Shown here one piece after another: positions 1-11,276 of a stretch of 64,000 nt of DNA. Every line of letters begins with the position of its first letter. Within the stretch, counting starts at the first letter, position 1. Under the pieces are notes generated by a model. It searched no databases. It was given only the letters and a program-made list of their open reading frames with translations, and had not been told where the DNA came from. Source of the DNA: Doris montereyensis (lineage: Eukaryota > Mollusca > Gastropoda > Nudibranchia > Dorididae); assembly GCA_037039925.1 (NCBI GenBank), contig JAXRKP010000010.1, positions 663,902 through 727,901 of the forward strand, read 5' to 3'. The position numbers and the translations under genes were made by a program.

Positions 1-540
1 GTAAGTCGCCAGACCATATTTTGGCCCATTTTGCGCGAAATTCAAAAGGGCATAACTTCCGTGAAAATAAACCCATCATGTTGATTTTGTATCATTTAAA
101 TCAGAATAAAAAACTCTTTCAGGATATCTACATTGGATAATCTTTTTCTGATTAATTCAACACCAAATTTAACACTAGACTTGCTGAGCACTCATTTGAA
201 ATGAGAAAGTAAATTAGAAATAGAAACAATTTAAATCTGAAACAAGAGATTTAAAGACAAAACAAGGTTAGAAAAAAATGAAGTTTAAAGAGCAAGGGAT
301 TTTTTTTTGTAGAATGAAGAAAATTGTCTGGAAATTAAATTAAGAGAGGATGGGAGAGGTAGACAATTTACAGAAGATGTTAGAAGAGCCTTACAGGGAG
401 ATTCAAATGTCTCAGCAGAGAACTGTGACCAAGTTAGTTTTATGGTAAAAACAATTTGATTAGACATGGAAAGATCTGCCAAAATCATTCAGCCTAATTT
501 TCAAAAAACATGTTGTTTCTGCACAAGTATTAGAAGAAAT
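1..540 (+). other. intron start and unassigned intronic DNA
   Basis: The first six bases (GTAAGT) match a perfect splice donor, so the window probably opens exactly at the start of an STX18 intron that ends at 4884. The rest of this stretch is AT-rich and shows no convincing coding potential on either strand. The donor reading is inferred from the motif alone, because the preceding exon lies outside the window. Confidence 0.45.
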
Positions 541-1472
541 TAAAGCCTGTAGCCACTTTTGCTTGTGATTATGAGCAGGGGACAAGGAACATTATCTTTG
601 ATTAGCAGTTGGTTTCAACAAAAAGTGACACCTTTTTGGGCTTTAATGATCTAGGTCTGATGATGAAATAGATAAGGAAGTTTTGTTTACGGAAATAATT
701 GGCAAGTCAAATGTTTACTTTTGATAGAGCTGGTCATGAAATGTTTTGACACCAAATTTGTATACTGCTGCTGAGAAAGCAATCGTAGAAAAAAGTTTGA
801 GGGTGGTGAAAGGTTGGGAAGAGATTCCTGAGCCATTTTCTAATTTTCAAGACGCTTTCTGGCACTGTGACTCATTCGATTAGCATGAAGTGTTTTTGGG
901 CCTAGGGGGATGAAAAAAGGAGTCGTTTTGAGTGGTTAGCTTTTTGTTTGGAAATCGGTTTAAAGTCACAATTTAGCAGTTTCAGAACCAACAGGTTTAA
1001 TAATGTCTTTCATAATGCATCGGCACTCCTCAGTCATAAAGACCACATATCAAAATTTTTAGATGGTTATGCCTCTAACAAAAATCTTAAATTAAGAAGC
1101 ATTGTTGAAGATTTAAATGACAGAAGAATCATTTTTACTATTGCTGCCTTTGTCATTGTTTCATGTTTTTTTCACTGAGCCCTGTTGGAGTTTCAAGAAA
1201 AGCAGGAAGACTTACAGTGATTTCCCACAATATGTTGAATGATGGAAAATACTCTTAACATTTGGGAAAGTGAGGATATTGATATTAAGTCACTGTGTTC
1301 TGTATTTGATCATTTTAATGCTGTGATTCCCCTGATTATTGTACTCTGTTTGAGATTGATTCCTTTGCAAAAGTCAGGAAAAACTTTTCAGTCCTTGTCA
1401 AAGAGTGTCAACTTGTCTTTAGGAGGCAACTCAAAGATCTTTTTGATGGTGGTGTCTTTGAAGGGACCATAG
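541..1472 (+). pseudogene. decayed transposon-derived ORF, family not assigned
   Basis: A former coding region is recognisable as two open blocks in one frame (948-1178 and 1239-1472). The peptide between them continues only in another frame (EPCWSFKKSRKTYSDFP), and stops litter 541-947. The best block contains SFRTNRFNNVFHNASALL and HKDHISKFLDG. This resembles a class of large uncharacterised, transposon-associated proteins common in aquatic animals, but I cannot name the superfamily. It lies inside an STX18 intron. Several frameshifts and stops make it non-functional. The RTE fragment at 1491-1925 follows directly and may have truncated it. Family assignment is weak; its status as a broken ORF is fairly secure. 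Confidence 0.5.
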
Positions 1473-1490
1473 ATGAAGATCTATATCTGT

Positions 1491-1925
1491 CTATCTCTCC
1501 CATGGCGGAGGCCGTTGGGGCGCTACCGATAACCAAATAACCAGTCTTCTCCACTCCTTCCTGTCCTCCGCCCGTCTTGTCAGCTCACTTAGTTTCAGGC
1601 CCGTCCATTCAGTGCTATTGTCATCCCATCTCTTCTTTTGTCTGCCTCTTCTCCTACCTCCTATGACAGTTCCTTGAAGTATGGTTTTTGGAAGCTCTCC
1701 TTCTCTCACCAAGTGTCCAAACCATTTCATTTTGCGCCTTTTGACAGTGGTGAGGTCTTCATAAGGACCAATGGTTTGTCTTATTTTGTCTCTGGCTTCT
1801 TCATTGTTTTTATGGTCTTGGTGAGAGATACCGAGCAGTCTTCTAAAGTATCTCATTTCTGTTGCCTGTATTCTCTTCTCTATATCTGCAGTTAGTGTCC
1901 ATGTTTCGCAGGCGTAAAGAAACGC
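1491..1925 (-). mobile_element. non-LTR retrotransposon, reverse transcriptase C-terminal tail
   Basis: Read on the minus strand, an open frame gives CETWTLTADIEKRIQATEMR, then RYFRRLLGIS, KRRKMKWFGHLVREG and GGRRRGRQKKRWDD. This is the characteristic C-terminal tail of RTE/jockey-type LINE polymerases (the thumb end after the catalytic palm). It begins at about 1925 without the upstream palm or endonuclease, so the copy is 5'-truncated, as is typical of LINEs. The frame stays open to the stop near 1491, which suggests a fairly young insertion. A related but shorter piece lies at 50600-50850 on the plus strand. It is an intronic passenger of STX18. Confidence 0.8.
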
Positions 1926-3284
1926 TGATTGACAAGACAGAAATTAATTGCCCGGTAATAAAAATGGGTCCAGAATGGAGGGAAAGGTATAAAAGAGCAG
2001 AGCAGCAAGTGCTAGAAAAAGTGAAAAAAGGGATTGATGAAAACAGAACAAAAACTGAGTAAAGAAATAAAAGCAGCCGAAAACAAGACATAAGTTATGA
2101 ATTGGGTTATTTCAAGCGATGGATAATGTAGAAACCATCATGAACTGATGAAGAAAAAAACAGAATAAAACACATCCAGTACGGTACCAGATTAAAGCGA
2201 GAAAGCTTCTGTATGGAGAAACAATTAATTCCTCTGGTTCCATTGATGTTTTATATCGCAGGCTTTTGAACTTTTTAGGGCATAATGTGCTAGAGTCAAT
2301 ATTAGCACCTCCTCCACGGAGGAAAAAATGAAATATAAGTAGGCCTAATGAATTTTTATTTTGACTCATTTGTAATACGGTAGCCTACTGATATTGTCCT
2401 AGATGGTTTTTGAAATATGTTATGATTATACTTCTATTGATATATAATTGTATGTCATCTTCATCTATCAAAGAAATTGTTTTTATTTTGCTTTCAGATT
2501 TTTTTCCTGAGTCATTTTAGTTTGTTCATGGAAGACTTAGTATATTGAGCAGAAACTATTGATTTTACCTTCATTTTGAGCTCATTTTTGAATCCAGCAC
2601 ATCAAATTACATATTTGTTGGATGTTTTTTCTGATTTTTTAAGTATTAAGTTGTTTAAAATATATTTCTTCGAAAGTTTTCAAATATTCGTTCATATCTT
2701 GTAATTTCTTCGCTTTTTGCGTGAAATTGCGTTTTTGACGTAATTCGGGGTTCCATATTTTTTAAGATATGTAGTATGTAGTCGAGACTACTTTAAAAAA
2801 TTAGGCTCACTCTCTATATACTTGTTTACAATTATAATAATAATTTAAGAGTTTATGTCTATAATTTTGGATTGTATGGCTTATCAAAAATGCTTCTAAG
2901 CCATATATTTACTGATTTCGATCTCATGATTTGGAATTTTTGTGTAACTTCACATCCTTGTGTAGAGCATAAAGTAATTGATTTACACCTTCATTTTTTC
3001 CTGTTTAAACCCTATGACTTGTACTGTTTGAAAATGCTGTTAAAATAAGTATATCTCATTTCATATTGTTGTTATTTCATATTCTATTATTATGCAATTT
3101 ATGCCGAATTGAAAAACACCAATAAATTTTCTGTCTGAAAAAATTCAGGTCCTCATAACTTTTTTTTATTTCTAAATGGATTTTTAAAATTCACAAAGTG
3201 TTGTTCATAACTTTCCAGACAGTTTATGAATCTAGGCACAAAAACTACTTGCAGAGAAGTAAAATTTTTCTTTTGTGGTACCTA
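1926..3284. other. AT-rich intronic DNA, no gene seen
   Basis: A short open stretch at 1908-2060 (plus) is charged and lysine/glutamate rich but has no recognisable domain. Elsewhere there are only stop-rich AT sequences. It may include the far side of the decayed element at 541-1472, but I could not establish this. Confidence 0.4.
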
Positions 3285-4235
3285 CATTTAGTCTTGTATA
3301 TTTATGGATGTCTTTATGAGGAAAAAGGTGTTGGCTATTTTCATGTTATTCTTTATTAAGCAAAAATCTATTAGTCTCTCTCCATTTGGAGAAGTTGATG
3401 TCTCTCCTTCTTTACCTTTTACTCCTCCTGATGTCTCTACATTGTTGCCAACTCTAGCGTTTAAATCTCCTAAAAGCATTAGTTCCTGTTTGTGTTTAAG
3501 ATTCTCTGCAGCTATTTGTAAATCGTTTTTGAAGATATCTTTTTCTTCTTTGGTGGCATCGTCATTTGGTCCATTTTCTTCCTTATGGTTTAATATTTAC
3601 CTCTAATAGCCGTGTGGGCTTATACATTTCCAATTTTCTAGTAACTTTTCTTGTCTTATGCATTAGGAGGCCTACTCCTGCTCTAGCTCTATCTTTGACA
3701 TCTACTCCTGAGAAGATTAAAGTGTGATTTGGTCGTACATTTTCTATTCCTTGTCCTTTTTCCTTTGTTTCTGTAATGGCTAAAATGTCTGCTTTGAATG
3801 AATCTTTCCACTTCTTCAGCTAATTCTAACTCTTTTCCATTTATTGCCCTAATATTCCATGTTCCAAAATTCACAGTCACAGTCAGTGTTCTTTTCCAGA
3901 GTCGTCTTCAAAAGTTCAATCTGGGTATATCATATTTCTTTCTTTGAATCAGTTTGTTTTTAGATAAGCAGGGGATTAGCCCACTGTACCTTAGGTAGAC
4001 GGTGGGGCTGTCACCTTGATGTCCCCTACCGGGCCTTCTGTCAGGGTTAACTCCCCCTAGCCGTTGGTCCCCCAAGACCAGCATGCAAGGCAGCAGGTTG
4101 TTATTTTCTGTCATGGATAACACCCTTAGCATTTGGTCAACCAAGACCCGCCTGCAAGGCAGCAGGAGACTCGTGGAAGGCAGGATCGCCTAATCCCCAT
4201 ACAGGTGCTTACCTGTCCACTGCCCGGGCTGTATA
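3285..4235 (-). mobile_element. RTE-like LINE, inverted 5' half (5' UTR and endonuclease)
   Basis: On the minus strand, 4235-3905 matches the 5' UTR of the RTE copy that starts near 25405. Then 3880-3288 encodes the start of its apurinic-like endonuclease (TVNFGTWNIRAINGKELEL, then LGDLNARVGNNVETSGGV, with several frame breaks). The endonuclease catalyses first-strand nicking in target-primed reverse transcription. The right edge meets the plus-strand 3' half of the same element at a shared GTATACA. This is the arrangement expected from twin priming. The copy is inactive. Confidence 0.8.
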
Positions 4236-4705
4236 CAACAGAGTTTTTTGTCCTATTCTCCTATATGGCAGTGAAACCTGGACCTTAGACAGTAGGGAAT
4301 ACAGTAGAGTGTATACAAGCAGCTGATATGAAATATCTAAGAAGAGTAGTAGTAGTTGGGAAAACTAAAAGAGGCAAAATCACAAATACAACAAGAGATC
4401 AAACCAAATCAGATAGCATAAAAACTAAGATAGAATTTAATAGAAATAAATCAACTGAGATGGTTTGGGCATGTAAACAGAATGAATGATAATAGAATAG
4501 CTAAATCAGTATACAAGGTCGAAGACCAAAAAGCAGACCTCGGAGAAAGTGGGAAGAAGATCTAAAAGAGGCATTAAAGCAAAGAAATTTAACTTTCGCT
4601 GAATGAAAGATTGAAAGGAACAGAAATTGTTAGGACATGACAGTCGGGAGAAAGATCATTTTGGGTATCTAAGCCCATAAACAGAAAGGTAGAATGGGAA
4701 CTGAT
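4236..4705 (+). mobile_element. RTE-like LINE, 3' half of a twin-primed copy
   Basis: Plus-strand sequence matches the 3' end of the same RTE family seen at 29830-30275 and, reversed, at 34725-35170. It encodes a decayed GSETWTLDSREYSR-like segment, LRRVVVGKTKRGKI, and the terminal untranslated stretch ending near GAATGGGAACTGATGAAG. Stops and frame changes interrupt it. The endonuclease and 5' UTR of this copy lie immediately upstream in the opposite orientation (3285-4235), and the palm domain is missing, so the two blocks are best read as one rearranged insertion. Confidence 0.8.
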
Positions 4706-4884
4706 GAAGAAAGGGAAAGGTTACATTTACCGTCTAACATCCAGCCAAACTTTTGTCCTCAAACTTGTCATTGCAATGTGTAAATGTCGTCAGGAAAATC
4801 CTTTTTCGAAACTTTCCTTAAGTGTAAGCTTAGAACTTCGAATGTTTCTTATTCTTTTTTTTCTTCTCTTTTTTTTCATTTCAG

Positions 4885-7800
4885 TTTGAGCAGGAAAATC
4901 AGGCCTTGTACAATGAGATGAACAGTATGAGTGAAGATGTGAGGTAAGCCACTGTGTTTTTCCAATTCCAAGTTATCTTTAGCCATGAACCTGAAACTCA
5001 AGGGTCAAAATCATCTGAAGGGCTGTTGGCTACCTGGGTGGTCGGTTCTTTAATCAGCAAGGCAGATGATCTCATGTCAGCTTTGTCCATGACGTTTCAA
5101 TCTATATAATCCAGTGCAGTCAATGGTCAGCATGACTGATCATATATATCTTTCACCTTGTCACATTTTCTTAATTCACCCCGATACCACTATATGTGAT
5201 GGATGCGTTAAATTGCAATGAAACAAAAACATGGTATTGTATTAGTATTAGATTAGCATAAACCCATTCGATTTTGAATTTTGATATTTCGGTGTTGATA
5301 TGGTCTGGTCGTGGGAGTGTGACCATGATACTAAGAACGTTTACATTCTATTTCCTTTCTCCAGACAAATAGAAGGGCAAGTTGTTGAAATTGCAAAACT
5401 CCAGGAAATATTTACAGAGAAAATTTTAGAACAGGTAAGTTTATTTAGGTGTGCAAGGTTTACTTGAAACACAACTTATTATATTAACACTTTCTTTGGA
5501 ATAAAAGAGGTGTTTTTCTTCATGTACCTTCTTTTAGTTATTCAATGTTGCTACAATAGTCAAACTCAAAATGGATTATGTATCAAAGTTAAGTCAAGAT
5601 TGTGTACTGAATATGTTTTCATTGAAAGTATTACACTCTTTGTGTATTTTCTTTATCATGAATGATATTCACATTTTCCCTCTGTGTAAACAAGGTTAAA
5701 TTTCAATACAATTTTGTGCAGTGTATGGAGCATCAGTTACTGAAGGATATGTGCTGCATACTTATGATAAATGCATATATTAATACCACTAGTTTGGTCT
5801 ACCCATTGATGCTAGCTAGTGCTAGCCTTAGTCGATTGAACGAAGACAAATTAAAACTTTTCCGTTTCTAGTTTTTGATTTTCCACAGGGTTGAGAGAAA
5901 TGATGGAACATTTTCATACATTATACATTGCCGCCATGTTTAGGTTTAATTACCAAAAATATTTATTTAGATCAAATAATTTTCCTAATAATACTAATAT
6001 TTTTTACTATGCCAAAGTGACCCTTTATTTTTTCTGTGCTTGTTCTAATAGTTTGTAGAATTTATGGAGTTATAATTTAAATACCTATCAATCATGATTA
6101 CACGATTGACCTTACTTCCATTATAGTATGATTATTATCAATCTTGGTAAACCGTCAGGGATTTGAAAGACCTTTTGTTTTGTTTTTTGGGGGACCGAGT
6201 TTGTGACCAAAATGTTGACTTTCTGTTCTTTGCATATTCGGGTAGAATGATCATTTATCTATAAGTTTATGGCAGAAAGATGTCCATATGACGTATATTT
6301 TTTTTGTTACAAAATATTTTGTAGGCGAAGTTTCAAATGGGAATTAGCACCTGTATCAAAGGGAGAGCTTGGTGGTTAAAAAAAAATTCCTATGTTCGTG
6401 CCCAACAGGTGGAAATATTCTCAAGTATTTTCTTGTAACCCCCACACCCTTGGTGCAGGTAGATGGATCGACATCACCTAGTCACATTGTAGATGGATGA
6501 TAAAAAGGAGGTCTTGTGTGTATATCACAACACTGTGTACATTGAAGATCCATTAGCTGTTTATAGGGCAATCTGTGTAAAATTTAAAATCCTGCTGAAA
6601 GCCAGAGACTCTTAGTTGTGAATGTGGGTCAAGTTAAATCAAATTGATCAAAACCAGTTTGGAATGTGACAACCTAGCATCCTGTCCTGGAGATGAAATT
6701 TTATCAAACGTTTGCTTTAAGCTATAGAAACAGCGACAAGCTTCAAATCAAGGGGTCATAACCAGCCTTTGAAAAGATGATAAAAATATGATGACAAATT
6801 AAATGACTTTCTTCAACAGGATGTCCAGATACACTCCATAAATAACACTGCTGTAGGCACAACAGAAAACATCAAAGATGCCAATGAAGAAATCAGAGAG
6901 GTATGGCGCTTAACATCTCTTCAAATTTGTATTCTGTACTGACTCTTATATGTGAGATAGGCAAGGGAAATGATATACACTCCAAAACGTTTAATCCGAA
7001 ATTCATGACCATAGATTTCTGTTTTGGATTAAAAGTAAAAAGTCGGTCGTTCGAACTATCAGAAAGGCTATGTCAATGGTAATGATAATGGCAACGGTAT
7101 GCTATGTAGCATCTTGGTCAACATAGCACTCATGGGAAACAACGGGTGTGTTTGTGTGCATATATCTTACTTGACTAAACATCTCATTTTTCCTGAGGTA
7201 GATAAGAAAGACTGTAGTGACACAAGCAAGAAAGAAGGGTGGGGGGGTTTATGATTTATTGATTGTGTGTTCCATCGCCAACATTACACACACGTGCATA
7301 GGCATTAATACTAGGTGCACACGCCACAGATTATACAATGGTATTACATGATTGCAAGGATGCCTAGTGGTAGAGATGTGAACTTGCTTTATTTTTACTT
7401 GTTGTAAGTTCTAGGTTTGGGTCAGGTATGCTATCACTACTATCAGACATCTTTATAAAAACAACAACCTGAGCCATCTAGAAGTAAATTTCGGATTAAA
7501 GTAGAGTGAAATTTTTTTATTACTGGGGTGAGTTATTAAGAAAAAACAGGGCTTGGCAAATCGTTTAAACTTTCAGACAAAACTTTTTCTTGCATACATG
7601 ATGAATTCATCATAAGTTCATGTGTTCTGTGTTGGCAGATAAATCTGGTAGGTACTCATTCACTCTTTGATTTGTCCTTTTCCTGTTTATTATTTTAATT
7701 CATCCTCAAATCACTGCATATGGTGACGGGTAAACCGCAATGAAACAGATAAATCATGTGTTCTGATTCAAATCATGATTTTGAAATGTCATTTTGTATG

Positions 7801-8286
7801 ACACGGACATATTAATATTTTAAAAGAGAAGTGGTTATGATTACATTACAATATCATTATTATGTGAGTGATGGTGATGTGCTCTAAATAGCAAGCACAA
7901 GTTTGAATGAAGATTAAAGAAGTTATATGGGTAAACAATGTGTATGTTCTATTTCACACATAATCAGTTTTTCCCCATCATTGCAGATGTGGACAATCAT
8001 TACTAAAAAATTGTATTTTATAGTAGGCCTATGTCAATTGTCACTATGAGTATGAGTTGATTTTTATATTGCAAAGCTGCCTTATATTATCTTGTTAAAG
8101 GTTGTTATGAAATAACCAGTGTAGAACAATCTGAAAGAAATGAATACTAATATATTTTTCTCATTTAATCTTTTCTTTGATTTCCTTTCAGGCCATAAAG
8201 AAAAAGCAGAGTTTCGAGTCTGGATCTTATTCTTCCTAGTCGTGTGTTCATTTTCACTTTTGTTTTTGGATTGGTATAATGTTTGA
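4885..8286 (+). CDS. STX18: syntaxin-18, C-terminal four exons (frame broken in last exon)
   Basis: STX18 is an ER-resident Qa-SNARE that works with the NRZ tether and Use1, BNIP1/Sec20 and Sec22b in Golgi-to-ER fusion. Exons are 4885-4943 ([15 protein letters not shown]), 5365-5434 ([19 protein letters not shown]), 6820-6900 ([20 protein letters not shown]) and 8192-8286, with canonical AG/GT borders and matching phases. Together they form the SNARE helix; the final Q of exon 5365-5434 fits the zero-layer glutamine. The last exon encodes the tail anchor [20 protein letters not shown] followed by WYNV and a stop at 8284-8286, the typical STX18 C-terminus. However, joining in phase gives [15 protein letters not shown] and an early stop at 8237-8239. 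The anchor is reached only if one A is missing from the A5 run at 8201-8205. The N-terminal exons lie upstream of the window. Identity is secure; the frame break may be an assembly error. Confidence 0.93.
6189..6340 (+). repeat. interspersed repeat R1, short copy
   Basis: Starts with a G run followed by ACC, then GTGACCAAAATGTTGACTTT, TTTGCATATTCGGGTAGAA, GATCATTTATCTATAAGTTT and a TTTTGTAGGCG end. The same ordered blocks occur at 13841 and 38447 in this window. No coding potential. The family is not one I can name. Confidence 0.75.
6978..7508. mobile_element. short pogo/Tigger-like element
   Basis: The left end CACTCCAAAACGTTTAATCC follows a TA. The right end, reverse-complemented, reads CACTCTACTTTAATCCG, so the terminal inverted repeats agree over roughly 25 bases with gaps. 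The right flank is AA rather than TA, so the target duplication is not perfect. At 531 bp with no transposase ORF it would be non-autonomous. Assignment rests on end sequence and length only. Confidence 0.55.
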
Positions 8287-9181
8287 TGAATATTGTGATA
8301 AAATGTGTGATTTCATGATATCAGAAATAGTGCTAATTTGATTGATTGAATCTTCATGTACATTGCCTTTCCATTGTTAACAAATTAGTTTTTCGCCTTT
8401 GTGTATACTAATGTAACAATTGCTTGAAGTATGTCTCCATGAAAAGTCTGTGTAAATGTATATGGTTGTGATGGATAGTCTGTTCACAGCAAATTACCCA
8501 TTGTATTTAATTGTAAGATTAAATTATATTAAAAAAAAAAAAAGCTCTCTGAAGAAAAGATAAGTTAAATGAACTAACAGTCATTCACAGTAGACAACAC
8601 TTACACCAAATGAACAAGATTTTTTGGGGTTTAAAGGAAGTTTCACTTCAGCAACAGACAGCCTTGGTCAGGGAAGGGCTCTCTTTAGCATTGGTAGATC
8701 ATGTAAATGGAAGCAAGTTATTACTTAGACTCTTAGACATGAAACTTTGTACAGCGAAGACTGAAAAACATTGACAATATAATTTGTGGGTGTTGGTGAT
8801 TTATTTATTGTTGTTACACGTCTCTTTAGTTCCTTAGATTCTCTCAGTTTTCATTTGCATCGGCGCAATACCATGCATGGCTAGCATTCACACATTTTAT
8901 AGCAGTCAGGCATGGCTTGTCCAGCCTATTATACATTACATTTAATACATGCGTGTAATGGTGATTGTTGATGAAATATGAGAGTGCACTTGACTGAAGT
9001 GAGCCCAAAACACTGCACTTAAAAATAGGGGTTTATATAGCACTAGGCGGCGACTACTGTGCTACATGACTATTATCATAACTGAAGATACTGCTTTTTA
9101 ATTGTGATTATTTGTTCATTCTATTGTATGTTTCACATGGCTACCATTGTGAATTGTGCAAACTCATGTTCTTGCAATAAA
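8287..9181 (+). other. STX18: STX18 3' UTR and poly(A) signal
   Basis: No further coding sequence follows the STX18 stop. An AATAAA at 9176-9181 is the most convincing polyadenylation signal. An earlier ATTAAATTATATTAAAA stretch before an A13 run near 8530 is an alternative. The end of the transcript is inferred. Confidence 0.5.
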
Positions 9182-9199
9182 TTATTATGATCATATATC

Positions 9200-11276
9200 A
9201 TTAACAAGAGTGTTTCTTCCCATTCCCATGTATTGAATTGTCTTTACGAGAATCATAATCATACAAAGGTGGGTGGGCGGTTGGCAGGTGCTACTGGTAG
9301 GTCCTATTTCTTTCCTTTCATCTTAGTATTACAAAATAAACCCATTTGAGAATGTTTTTTCAACAATTTACTGTCAAATCATGTAAACATTAGAATCAAC
9401 ACTTTTTGGCTGATATTCTAATTTTACACAAATCCTACCGACATCCAATTCCAATCAATCAATTTTAACGTTAACATTTGTAGGTTGGTTTTAGTAATAA
9501 ACATTTCCCATGTAGCCTATCAATCACGTGCACCCTCTGCAAAGGCTGTAAATTCACTGTAAATTATAAATGAAAATTCCCCTCTCTACACTTGGATCTT
9601 CATTAATGTCCCTTTGAAACAAGTGGCCACACCATAGCGAGAGAGACCTGATCAGTCCGTCTTCAAATGCCTTTCCACCCCATTCATTGTGACAATATCA
9701 TTGGTCACCCTACTGTTCTTGCCTCTGAATGAAGCAGTTATACATCATGTAAGACATATCTATAATTGAATACTGAATGAAAGCCGTCCCTTGTCACTTG
9801 CTAAAGCTAATAAAATACTCTCCAGGATTGGTCGATATATTAACTTTGAATCAAAATGGTTTGACTTGGTGAGTGGAAACATTTGAATCTTTCATTATTA
9901 AACTTTATATTTATAGAGAGAAAATGTTCCTTTTTCCCCCCTTCTTGCCACACTTTATTCACAAACATTTAAATTACATAAGGTTTTATTTACATAACTT
10001 GCTATATAGATTTTGTAATATAAATGTGATTCATATAAATCAAAGGTAAAAGGTATGAATGACAGCTTTCGTTTTAACTCATTAGTGTGTAGATTCACCG
10101 ACCTAGACTCACTTTCCTGGCAAACTGATTGACGTGGCGTGAGGAAAAGAATTCTTCTCTCTCTGTATCACTATTATTATAACTGTCCATTATGACAAAA
10201 ATAAAGACAAAAGCAGAAAACGTAGACATTGATGAAATGCGTGTGTGTTAAACAAAGGCAGTACACAGCCGTTGTAATTATGCCGATTCTTCAACGCACT
10301 ATTCAGATTCAGAGTGTATAGTAACTTAAAATATGACCAATAACAGGCTTTGCGGATGCTTATATGTTAGGAGCATAACCTTTAGCGTCAGAAAGAGATT
10401 TAAACAGGCCAATCAGTTTTCTAGAAATAATAGCCCTTAAAATAAGTATAGGTTTACCGAGTCAATCCCATCGTTGAAAGAAAAGGCATTACCCATGAGA
10501 AGCAACTAGTGAGTGACCGGGTTGGGCAGCGCTAAACACAGCTGGCTGTCTAGCATGCGGCCGTGGTCGGCCGGGTTAAACCGTAATGAGTTACAACAAA
10601 GAAAATTTACCTTGCTTTTCATGTAAACCCGTCATTTTCTTCATTTGGATGTTTATTCATGAAAAAATAAGGCTTTACAAAATAGACAAGGGACTGTTTC
10701 ATTTTAAAAGATAAATTGTTAGCACATAAAAGAAATTGCTAAAACTGGTTTGAAATTATACTCAGATAGAACAAAAACTTAGTCCAAATCTCATCAAATG
10801 AAAGCTGGCTGATCATAGGATAAGAGTCCTTCAATGAATTAACATCAAGCATCCTCATTTGCAAACATGAATCATTTTACTCTAGTTACTTATCCAGGGT
10901 TGTCAAAAAAGAAATTGTACGCAAATGTGTCAATTCAAGTGAGTGAATTGAGTTATACATTCAAGCATAAGACCATAACAACAAAAGCCTACAGGAACAT
11001 GAACATTCCCCAACTAACCCCTGCCACCACCACACCAATTACTAATGAAACATTTCTTGATTACATGATTAAATAAAACAACGAGAAAAAACAAAACAAA
11101 CACAAATCACGCAAAAGTTTGCTTATAAAAGAAAACAAAGTAACATCTCAGTAAATTAGAATATTATATATATATATATATATACAAATGAAACTTCTGG
11201 AACCAAATGCAAAAGCACAATTATATTCTTTCTTTAAAAAAATCTCTTTCATTCTACTATTACTACTACTAGTCTC
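9200..11276. other. convergent STX18/FAM136A interval, no gene seen
   Basis: Low-complexity, AT-rich DNA between the convergent 3' ends of STX18 and FAM136A. It must contain the FAM136A 3' UTR. Reverse-strand AATAAA candidates (seen as TTTATT) occur near 9950 and 10650, but nothing decides between them. A short (AT)n lies near 11165-11182. No conserved protein motif was found. Confidence 0.4.
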
